A stretch of DNA of 36,700 bases from Xanthomonas cissicola (GTDB taxonomy: Bacteria > Pseudomonadota > Gammaproteobacteria > Xanthomonadales > Xanthomonadaceae). The notes beneath the pieces are model-generated. The model worked only from the letters and a program-made list of their open reading frames with translations, ran no database searches and was not told the DNA's origin. The stretch spans positions 1 to 36,700 of the forward strand of contig NZ_VZPL01000046.1 of NCBI RefSeq assembly GCF_008801575.1, in the 5' to 3' direction. The position numbers and the translations under genes were made by a program. Positions 8,395 through 14,637 of the stretch are shown piece by piece. Positions within the stretch are counted from its first letter, which is position 1. Every line of letters begins with the position of its first letter.

Positions 8395-8430
8395 GTTGCA
8401 GGCAAGACGCCTAGCCGTCTTGCCTGCAAC
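8395..8430 (+). other. 15-bp perfect hairpin at a predicted transcript start
   Basis: Arms 8395-8409 and 8416-8430 pair perfectly over 15 bp around a 6-base loop (CCTAGC). No U run follows. It lies 34 bases after the yegD stop and 6 bases after a consensus TATAAT, so it may be either the 3' hairpin of yegD or a stabilising 5' structure of the following small gene. Confidence 0.7.
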
Positions 8431-8551
8431 GGCACGCACAGCGTGCCAACGCGATGGCGCACCGAACGCCGTCGCACTCTCGACACCGCTTCCGCGCGCG
8501 CCACCCTAGCCGCATGCGGTGTCACCGCACTTCCCCGCTACAGGAGGCCAC

Positions 8552-8737
8552 ATGGCACGTCCCGCGACCAAGCAGAAATCCCAGCCCAGCATCGCTCGCA
8601 GCGAAGGTAAGTCGCAGCCGCTCAGTCGTGAGCGCATCGCTGCCGACATCGCTGCGTTTCGCAAGACCGGCGGCCGGATCGAAGTGCTCACCACCAACTT
8701 CGGCCCGGCGCGCAACGACGGCGACAAGGTTGCCTAA
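8552..8737 (+). CDS. Small conserved basic protein, 61 aa
   Basis: A 61-residue hydrophilic protein starting MARPATKQKS, with a Ser/Lys/Gln-rich first third. It then has SRERIAADIAAFRKTGGRIEVLTTNFGPARND, a likely helix followed by one strand. AGGAGG lies at ideal spacing before the ATG at 8552, the best ribosome site in this part of the window, which argues strongly for a real gene. It is flanked by a consensus -10 (8384) and an intrinsic terminator (8797), making a self-contained transcription unit with a 5' leader of about 155 bases. I recognise no family function; nucleic-acid binding would fit the charge but is a guess. Confidence 0.75.
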   Translation: MARPATKQKSQPSIARSEGKSQPLSRERIAADIAAFRKTGGRIEVLTTNFGPARNDGDKVA

Positions 8738-8796
8738 TGCAGCCAACCACGCGGCAGGTTGCAATGCATGGTGCCGCGAAGTCGAACTGTTGTACC

Positions 8797-8830
8797 AACG
8801 TGCCACCGCAAGGTGGCATGTTTGTTTCTG
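8797..8830 (+). terminator. Intrinsic terminator with GCAA loop
   Basis: Arms 8797-8807 and 8812-8822 pair over 11 bp (one G-T) around a GNRA-type GCAA loop, followed by TGTTTCTG. It lies 60 bases past the stop of the small gene at 8552-8737. Confidence 0.75.
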
Positions 8831-9137
8831 GCGTCCGTCGATGTCATTCATCCGCATCGCGCAGGAATGCGACTTCAATGCGACGTCGTGTCGCATCTGG
8901 CGATGACCTGCGCAATGACTTCGCACGGGTTGCCGATGCGCGGCGACCGAACGCTACGGGCGCGTCGGCACCTTGCGCCGCATCCGCGCGAACATGCCGG
9001 GTTTGCACCCACCGACTCCATCTGCATGCGCGGGTAGGCATGCATTCATGGAGTGCCTGCCATCTGCCGCACTTCTGCATTCGCAGATGAGCATGCATTC
9101 ACTCTGCGCACCTACAGCGCAGAGTTGGCCCGCTACA
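8831..9137. other. Gap ahead of the MscS-like gene, with repeats
   Basis: About 300 bases without a supported gene. It holds two 11-bp direct copies of GCATGCATTCA (9038-9048 and 9091-9101) and an inverted repeat at 9101-9125 that ends 12 bases before the MscS-like start codon. The frame of the MscS gene is open back to 8973, but that stretch is low in hydrophobic residues and unlike the family. Confidence 0.5.
9101..9125. repeat. Inverted repeat upstream of the MscS-like gene
   Basis: ACTCTGCGC and GCGCAGAGT pair perfectly over 9 bp around ACCTACA. The second arm ends 12 bases before the ATG at 9138. It could be an operator or an RNA hairpin limiting translation. Confidence 0.6.
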
Positions 9138-9761
9138 ATGGATGCCCCTTTGATCCTGCACGATGTGATGTCCGCCTCCGATGCGTTGCCCGCCATGATC
9201 CGCAGCCTGTTGCCCCACTGGAATCCGGAATGGCTGGCGATTGCGGTACCGACGGTCAAGATCGTGCTGATTCTGGCAGTTGCCGCGTTGGTCCGCCTGC
9301 TGCTCCGGCAACTGCTGCGGCGGCTGTGCACACGCTACAGCGTGCCCGCCGAAATGATGATCGGTATCCGCCGCGTCGGCAGCTTCATCATTTCTATCAG
9401 TGCCTTGCTGATGGTGCTGCGGGTCATCGGCGTCTCGGGCGGCACGTTATGGACCGCATTCACCGGGTTCGCAGCCGTCGGCGCAGTAGCCTTCTTCGCT
9501 GCATGGAGCGTACTGTCCAATATCTTCTGCACGTTCCTGATCATCACCACGCGGCCGTTTCGCCTGCACGATCACATCGAGGTACTCGAAGGCGGCGACA
9601 AGCCCGGCTTGAAGGGACGTGTGATCGATATCAACGTGATCTACACCACGCTGGAAGAAACCGGCGAGCGTGCCGGCAGCGTATTGCAAGTCCCCAATAG
9701 CCTGTTTTTCCAGCGCACCACGCGTCGCTGGCGCGAGACCGGCAGCTTCAACGCCAACTAG
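9138..9761 (+). CDS. Small MscS-family mechanosensitive channel
   Basis: A 207-residue inner-membrane protein. Hydrophobic helices lie near residues 32-58 and 78-98. The MscS pore helix follows at about 101-130 (GTLWTAFTGFAAVGAVAFFAAWSVLSN), with its Gly/Ala packing pattern. The beta domain then follows: RPFRLHDHIEVLEGG, KGRVIDINVIYTTLEE and VPNSLFFQ. It stops soon after that motif, so it lacks most of the C-terminal alpha/beta vestibule of MscS (286 residues in E. coli). It should gate on membrane tension, but the short tail could change conductance. The ATG at 9138 is chosen by family length; an ATG at 9168 is also possible. Neither has a good ribosome site. Confidence 0.82.
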   Translation: MDAPLILHDVMSASDALPAMIRSLLPHWNPEWLAIAVPTVKIVLILAVAALVRLLLRQLLRRLCTRYSVPAEMMIGIRRVGSFIISISALLMVLRVIGVSGGTLWTAFTGFAAVGAVAFFAAWSVLSNIFCTFLIITTRPFRLHDHIEVLEGGDKPGLKGRVIDINVIYTTLEETGERAGSVLQVPNSLFFQRTTRRWRETGSFNAN

Positions 9762-9944
9762 GCGCAAGGCGAAGACGCTCTGCTGCAGCCAGTTCGCCAG
9801 TGGCAGAACCCAAACACGTCGACGGCGGCAAGCGGCAAGCCCCAACGACTACAGCAAGCTCCACTGCGTTGCACGCTTGCGATAGCGGCGCCGTATGCCG
9901 GGATCGCGGTCGCAATTGCATCGTGGAGATGCCCCCTCAACCAC

Positions 9945-10211
9945 TCAACGCAGCTGACTGTCCTTGCTGCCGCGACGGTTGTAGCCGCTTTGCGCAGCCT
10001 GCTCCAAGTCATGCGCTTCTTGGCAGTTCACGCACAAATGCACGCCGGGCACTGCCTTGCGGCGCGCCTCGGGAATAGGTGCCTCGCACTCTTCGCAATG
10101 CGTCAGGCTCGGCCCGTGATGCAACTGACTCCGTGCGCGCTTGATCGCATCGTCGACAGTGGCATCGATCTGGTCCTGTACCGCTCCATCACCCGCCCAT
10201 CCGGTCGCCAT
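9945..10211 (-). CDS. DksA/TraR-type C4 zinc-finger protein
   Basis: An 88-residue protein with a C4 zinc finger, cysteines C39, C42, C60 and C63 (CEEC...CVNC), in the DksA/TraR arrangement. The text around it (IPEARRKAVPGVHLCVNCQEAHD) matches the YbiI-like short branch. The N-terminal helix is too short for the DksA coiled coil, so it may not reach the RNA polymerase secondary channel as DksA does; that is inference. The ATG at 10211 has GAGGTG upstream; ten residues of open frame before it are not needed. It is divergent from the DUF2789 gene at 10385, and the shared control region contains CATATATG at 10239. Confidence 0.85.
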   Translation of the reverse strand: MATGWAGDGAVQDQIDATVDDAIKRARSQLHHGPSLTHCEECEAPIPEARRKAVPGVHLCVNCQEAHDLEQAAQSGYNRRGSKDSQLR

Positions 10212-10384
10212 GATCGCTACACCTCGCTGGTCTGGACACATATATGGTCATTCGCGCAGGCAAATCCAAGCCGCATGTGCACAGTACGCTCAAGCTGGTT
10301 GAACTAGCATCGAGCCAACGCCACTGCCGCCACGCGCGGCAAGTGACCAGGCACTCCGTCATCCGCACTTACGAAGGAACAGCA

Positions 10385-10639
10385 ATGGAACAGCCCGTCC
10401 ACCCGTTTTCCGAACTCTTCGCCCAACTCGGCCTGCCGTCCGACGAGGCCAGCATTCGCAGCTTCATTGCCGAGCACTCCCCGCTGCCGGGCGATATGCG
10501 CCTGGAAGAAGCACCGTTCTGGACGCCTGCCCAATCCCAGCTGTTGCGTGAAGAACGCCTCGACGATGCCGACTGGATCGTGACCATCGATCAGCTCAAT
10601 ATCGCCCTGCATACCACTGCCGAGGATACCGGTGTTTGA
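10385..10639 (+). CDS. DUF2789 family protein
   Basis: An 84-residue acidic soluble protein beginning MEQPVHPFSELFAQLGLPSDEASIRSFI and containing WTPAQSQLLREERLDDADWIVTIDQLN, the pattern of the DUF2789 family. The function of the family is unknown. AAGGAA lies ahead of the ATG at 10385. It forms a single-gene unit; the strong hairpin at 10716-10740 lies between it and the convergent DUF1328 gene. Confidence 0.88.
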   Translation: MEQPVHPFSELFAQLGLPSDEASIRSFIAEHSPLPGDMRLEEAPFWTPAQSQLLREERLDDADWIVTIDQLNIALHTTAEDTGV

Positions 10640-10715
10640 GCCAGGCGCGCGCTTCGCGTACGCCACGCTTGAGATCGCCTGCAGCTGACATGCGCGCCAG
10701 CGCCTCGGCAGAAGA

Positions 10716-10740
10716 AAGGAGCGGCCATTGGCCGCTCCTT
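10716..10740 (-). terminator. Strong stem-loop between convergent genes
   Basis: Arms 10716-10726 and 10730-10740 pair perfectly over 11 bp. On the minus strand the stem ends in a T-rich stretch (CCTTTCTTCTG), so it suits the DUF1328 gene that ends at 10798. It may also stop plus-strand transcripts of the DUF2789 gene. Confidence 0.75.
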
Positions 10741-10797
10741 CGCATCACAGGTAACACAGCCGGACAGCGATGCGCCTACCCGGCTGTGCAGCATGCG

Positions 10798-10971
10798 TCA
10801 GGTCACTTTCTTGGCAATCGTCATGCCCAGCACGAACAGCACGATGGCAATGATGATGCCCGCCCAGAACAGGAACTTGGCGATACCCATCGCCGCGCCG
10901 GCCATGCCGCCGAAACCCAGCGCACCGGCGATCAAGCCGATAATTGCGAAAATGATGGCCCACTTGATCAT
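10798..10971 (-). CDS. DUF1328 small membrane protein (YtjA-like)
   Basis: A 57-residue protein made almost entirely of two membrane helices: [21 protein letters not shown] and [22 protein letters not shown], joined by a Gly/Ala turn. This is the DUF1328 (YtjA) family of tiny inner-membrane proteins, often stress-induced and of unknown function. The ATG at 10971 has GAGGAG at good spacing; the open frame upstream to 11115 is Cys/Arg-rich and not part of it. A terminator follows at 10716-10740. Confidence 0.9.
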   Translation of the reverse strand: MIKWAIIFAIIGLIAGALGFGGMAGAAMGIAKFLFWAGIIIAIVLFVLGMTIAKKVT

Positions 10972-11357
10972 GATGTTGTCTCCTCGTCGGCACCGTGCCG
11001 TTGTTCGATCGTGTGCTTGCGGCGCAGCGCCACAAAACATGCATCGCACGCTAACGATTCGAATGTGCCGCACTCGTGAATACGCCTGACACACGCTGCA
11101 ATACGGGCATTGCATTCACAGAGCAAGCGCCGTGTCCACGCGATCGCGCGCGCTCCTGGAGAAATGATTAAAGATGCGCGCGGGAACGCCCGTACGGACG
11201 AAGCGCCGCATCCGCATTGCATCGTGCAAGCCGCACTGAGCGCAACCGATGCACGCGCTTGCCCCATCGACTCTCGGTGCGCATGCGCAACTGGTCGGTA
11301 GTCACGCGTCCGCACGCGTGGATGGTCAGTGGCTGACACATCGGCGATCATGCGCGC
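10972..11357. other. Gap between DUF1328 gene and metallopeptidase
   Basis: About 390 bases between two divergently read genes. No gene, strong hairpin or consensus promoter stands out. One GCATGC palindrome lies at 11281. Both upstream regions must lie here. Confidence 0.5.
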
Positions 11358-11876
11358 TTGCCCGCGACCGATCGCCATGGACACTTTCGCTACCTCACCG
11401 GCTATCCGTCCGCCGTCCTGGATCAGGTACGCGCGCTGATCGCACAGGACAAGCTCGCCACCGTGCTGGCGCGGCGTTACCCGGACCGACACGCGATCCG
11501 CACCGATCGCCATCTCTACGAGTACGTCAAGGCGATGAAGGAGCGCTACATGCGCTCATCGCCCACCTTGCACAAAGCGATGTACGACAATCACTTGCAG
11601 GTGGTGAAGCACGCCCTGGGCACGCATACGGCGATCTCGCGCGTGCACGGCGGCCGTTTGAAGGCCAGCCGCGAGATCCGCATCGCATCGGTGTTTCGCG
11701 ACGCGCCGGAACCGTTCTTGCAGATGATCGTGGCGCACGAACTGGCGCACCTGAAGGAGGCCGATCACAACAAGGCCTTCTACCAGCTCTGCAACCACAT
11801 GACCCCGGACTATCACCAGCTGGAATTCGACCTGCGTCTGTATCTGACGCAATTAGCCCTGTCCACCGATCGCTGA
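11358..11876 (+). CDS. YgjP-like zinc metallopeptidase (DUF45/M48-type)
   Basis: A 172-residue protein with the gluzincin motif HELAH (residues 127-131 from the TTG) and a third ligand H137 in KEADHNKAFYQLCNHM, the pattern of YgjP-like peptidases. Upstream, HALGTHTAISRVHGGRLKASREIRIAS is the beta-hairpin region of the family. It should be a cytoplasmic zinc peptidase; substrates are unknown. The start is uncertain: an in-frame stop at 11334-11336 leaves TTG 11358 as the only usual start before the conserved YLTGYP, and the nearby ATG at 11379 is out of frame. No ribosome site is visible. A rare start codon or a small upstream mutation is possible. Confidence 0.82.
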   Translation: MPATDRHGHFRYLTGYPSAVLDQVRALIAQDKLATVLARRYPDRHAIRTDRHLYEYVKAMKERYMRSSPTLHKAMYDNHLQVVKHALGTHTAISRVHGGRLKASREIRIASVFRDAPEPFLQMIVAHELAHLKEADHNKAFYQLCNHMTPDYHQLEFDLRLYLTQLALSTDR

Positions 11877-12062
11877 TCGTGCAGGACGCGTGCAAAACGA
11901 AGCGCGGCTGACCGAACCACTGCGCTCACCGCCAGGCGAGCATGCACGCGGCCGGTGCTCGGAATGAGCAGGTCCCCCTCGTACACTGCAGTCCCGAGCG
12001 CGCCGCCTACCTCCGCCTGACGACCGCTCGCTACGTGGTGTCGGCCACTCTAGGATGCGCGC

Positions 12063-13319
12063 ATGCAACCCTCCTCTCTTGCAGACCTCACCCGCGCGGC
12101 GCAACGCCAGCAACCCGGCGCGATCAACGCGCTGGCCCAGGCGCTGGTGCGTGCCGGCCAGCCGGAAGACGCGTTTGCCTGGTATTCGCGCAGTGCCGCC
12201 GCCGGCGATGCGCTGGCGCAGGTCGAAGCCGGGCGCATGCGTGCCTATGGCGTCGGTTGCGAGATGGACGTCGGTCAGGCGCGTGCGCACTGGGAGCTGG
12301 CCGAGCGGCAGGGCGCTGCGGCAGCACGCTATCTGCTGGCGACCCTGGCTGTGGGAGAGCAGCCGCTGGCCCTGGCCGGCACTGCACAGGATCGACTGCA
12401 GTCGGCAGCCGCTGCCGACTACCCGCCAGCGCTACGCGCCATCGCCATCCAGCACGGGCGTGTGGCGCATCCGGAGCGGCAACGGCACTGCGTCGCCTTG
12501 CTGGAACGTGCGGCGGCAGGCGGCGATGCCGTGTCGGCCGCACTGTTGGCCGAGCGCCTGCTGCGTGGCGAAGGCGTGCCGCCCCAGCCCGATGCCGCTG
12601 CACAGCTCTTGCAGCAGTTGCAGCCCCTGGGCATGACCGCGCTACCGGCGGTGGACATCGCGCCGCCAGACCCCGCAGACGACACCGCCGATCACCGCAT
12701 CGCATTCGCACCGCGTGTTGGCCCGGTGCGACGCCACACGGCCCCACGCATCGAAGAATATGCCGCGGTCCTGTCGGCCGACGAATGTCGCTTGCTCATG
12801 CTGCTGGCGCGACCGCATCTGCGTGCCTCGAAGGTGATCGATCCCAACGATGCCAGCACCCAGCGCGCACCGATCCGCACCAGCCGCGGTGCGACATTGG
12901 ACCCGATCATCGAAGACTTCGCCGCGCGTGCCGCGCAGGCACGACTGGCAGCCTGCGCACAGCTACCGCTCGCCCACGCAGAACCGCTCTCGGTGCTGTG
13001 CTACGCGCCGGGCGAGCAGTACCGCGCGCACCGCGACTATCTGCCGCCCGGAACGATCGCCGCCGACCGTCCCGCCGCCGGCAACCGCCAGCGCACCGTC
13101 TGCGTCTATCTCAACGACGTCGGCGCGGGTGGCGACACCGAATTTCCGATCGCTGGCGTTCGCGTGCGGCCACGCCCCGGCACGCTGGTCTGCTTCGACA
13201 ACCTGCATGCCGATGGCCGCCCGGACGCCGATTCGCTGCACGCCGGTCTGCCGGTCACGGCAGGCAGCAAATGGTTGGGGACGCTATGGTTCCGCCAGCA
13301 GCGCTATCGGCATTGGTGA
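12063..13319 (+). CDS. Sel1-repeat / prolyl 4-hydroxylase-type 2OG-Fe(II) dioxygenase
   Basis: A 418-residue fusion. Residues 20-190 hold Sel1-like helical repeats (for example AFAWYSRSAAAGDALAQVEAGRMRAYGVG and LLERAAAGGDAVSAALLAERLLRGEGV), which usually bind protein partners. Residues 225-418 form a 2-oxoglutarate/Fe(II) oxygenase of the prolyl 4-hydroxylase type, with iron ligands H323 and D325 (HRD) and H393 (SLHAG) and the oxoglutarate-binding K403 (GSKW). YLND and GDTEFP are further family marks. It probably hydroxylates a residue in a protein bound by the repeats, in the cytoplasm. There is no signal peptide. The ATG at 12063 has no clear ribosome site. A terminator follows at 13367. 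Confidence 0.88.
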   Translation: MQPSSLADLTRAAQRQQPGAINALAQALVRAGQPEDAFAWYSRSAAAGDALAQVEAGRMRAYGVGCEMDVGQARAHWELAERQGAAAARYLLATLAVGEQPLALAGTAQDRLQSAAAADYPPALRAIAIQHGRVAHPERQRHCVALLERAAAGGDAVSAALLAERLLRGEGVPPQPDAAAQLLQQLQPLGMTALPAVDIAPPDPADDTADHRIAFAPRVGPVRRHTAPRIEEYAAVLSADECRLLMLLARPHLRASKVIDPNDASTQRAPIRTSRGATLDPIIEDFAARAAQARLAACAQLPLAHAEPLSVLCYAPGEQYRAHRDYLPPGTIAADRPAAGNRQRTVCVYLNDVGAGGDTEFPIAGVRVRPRPGTLVCFDNLHADGRPDADSLHAGLPVTAGSKWLGTLWFRQQRYRHW

Positions 13320-13366
13320 ACAGATTCATGCACAAGCCACTACCGACGTGGTTTAAAATGTTGCAG

Positions 13367-13411
13367 CGCGACGTGATCGGACAGGATCTGCAAACGTCGC
13401 GTTTTTTGTTT
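13367..13411 (+). terminator. Intrinsic terminator after the hydroxylase
   Basis: CGCGACGT (13367-13374) pairs with ACGTCGCG (13394-13401), with a GATC/GATC pairing inside the loop, followed by TTTTTTGTTT. It ends transcripts from the hydroxylase gene 48 bases past its stop. Because it also lies 65 bases before the next start codon, an attenuator role cannot be excluded. Confidence 0.7.
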
Positions 13412-13475
13412 CCCACGGCACGGGTGCATGCCCGGCTTCAGGGAAGGCACATCACGCAGCCCCGCGGAGCCTTCG

Positions 13476-14576
13476 ATGCTTTTCGAAACCCTCGATACCA
13501 CCGGCCACGAGCAGGTGATTTTCTGTCACAACCGCGATGCCGGACTCAAGGCGATCATCGCCCTGCACAGCACGCGCCTTGGGCCAGCGTTGGGTGGCGT
13601 GCGGATGCGCCCCTATGCCAGTAGCGAGGCGGCACTCAACGACGCGCTGCGGCTGAGCCGCACCATGACCTACAAGAACGCCCTGGCCGGCCTGAATGTC
13701 GGCGGCGGCAAGGCGGTCATCATCGGCGACCCTCGGACCGACAAGACCGAAGCGCTGTTCCGCGCCTTCGGCCGATTCGTCGACACCCTCGGCGGGCGCT
13801 ATATCACCTCCGAGGACGTCGGCACCGACGTCAACGACATGGAGCAGATCTACCTGGAAAGCGAGTACGTCACCGGCGTGCACCAGGTGCACCGCGGCTC
13901 CGGCGACCCTGCCCCGTTCACGGCCTATGGTGCGCTGCAGGCGCTGATGGCCTCGCTCAACCGCAAGCTCGGCCACGAAGAAGTCGGCAAGGCCAGTATC
14001 GCGATCCAGGGGCTGGGCCATATCGGCATGGAGTTGGTGAAGCTGCTCAAGGAGCGCGGCGCAAAACTCTATGTAGCCGACCTGAATCAGGCGTTGGTCG
14101 ACCGCGCCGTGGCCGAATACGGCGCAGAAGCGGTGCGCCCGGATGAAATCCATCAGGTATCGGCCGACGTATTTGCTCCCTGCGCGCTGGAAGGCGCCAT
14201 CAACGAAGACACGCTGCCGCAACTCAAGGCCAAGATCATCTGCGGCACCGCGAACAATCAGCTTGCCAGCGCCGCCATCGGCGAAGAGCTGCATCGGCGC
14301 GGCATTTTGTATGCGCCCGATTACGTGGTGAATGCCGGCGGGGTGATGAATGTGTCGCTGGAGATCGACGGCTACAACCGCGAACGCGCGATGCGGCTGA
14401 TCCGCAGCATCTATCACAACCTGGAAAAGGTTTTCGATCTGTCCACGCAGCTGGACGTTTCGCCGCAGCAGGCGGCCGATCAGATTGCCGAAGCGCGCAT
14501 CGAAGCCATCAGCAAGCTCAAACTGCCGCTGGGCCGCACCGCACCGCGCTTCCTGCACAAGCTGCGCGGCGAGTGA
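13476..14576 (+). CDS. Glu/Leu/Phe/Val dehydrogenase family protein (leucine-dehydrogenase-like)
   Basis: A 366-residue NAD-dependent amino-acid dehydrogenase that should reversibly deaminate a branched-chain amino acid such as leucine. K67 (MTYKNALAGL) and K79 (NVGGGKAVI) occupy the substrate-binding and catalytic lysine positions. SEDVGTDVNDM follows. The nucleotide fold has GLGHIG at 179-184 and an Asp after strand 2 (VADL), which favours NAD over NADP. Length fits leucine dehydrogenase rather than glutamate dehydrogenase. The ATG at 13476 with GGAG ahead is preferred over the frame upstream. Leu, Val or Phe preference cannot be separated from sequence alone. Confidence 0.88.
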   Translation: MLFETLDTTGHEQVIFCHNRDAGLKAIIALHSTRLGPALGGVRMRPYASSEAALNDALRLSRTMTYKNALAGLNVGGGKAVIIGDPRTDKTEALFRAFGRFVDTLGGRYITSEDVGTDVNDMEQIYLESEYVTGVHQVHRGSGDPAPFTAYGALQALMASLNRKLGHEEVGKASIAIQGLGHIGMELVKLLKERGAKLYVADLNQALVDRAVAEYGAEAVRPDEIHQVSADVFAPCALEGAINEDTLPQLKAKIICGTANNQLASAAIGEELHRRGILYAPDYVVNAGGVMNVSLEIDGYNRERAMRLIRSIYHNLEKVFDLSTQLDVSPQQAADQIAEARIEAISKLKLPLGRTAPRFLHKLRGE

Positions 14577-14578
14577 AA

Positions 14579-14607
14579 CCCTGTCCAGGCACGCTGCCTG
14601 GACAGGG
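14579..14607. terminator. 13-bp perfect hairpin between convergent genes
   Basis: Arms 14579-14591 and 14595-14607 pair perfectly over 13 bp with a CGC loop, 2 bases after the dehydrogenase stop and 31 bases before the end of the autotransporter gene. There is no U run, but the position suggests a two-way stop. Confidence 0.65.
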
Positions 14608-14637
14608 ACCACATGCCTCAGCCAGGCAAGGCGCCGA

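Noticed and set aside
8973..9137. N-terminal extension of the MscS-like gene to 8973
   Set aside because: The extra 55 residues are unlike the family and run through repeats and a hairpin in the control region.
10239..10246. CATATATG palindrome as a promoter for the DksA-like gene
   Set aside because: No -35 hexamer at acceptable spacing on either strand; noted only in the gene entry.
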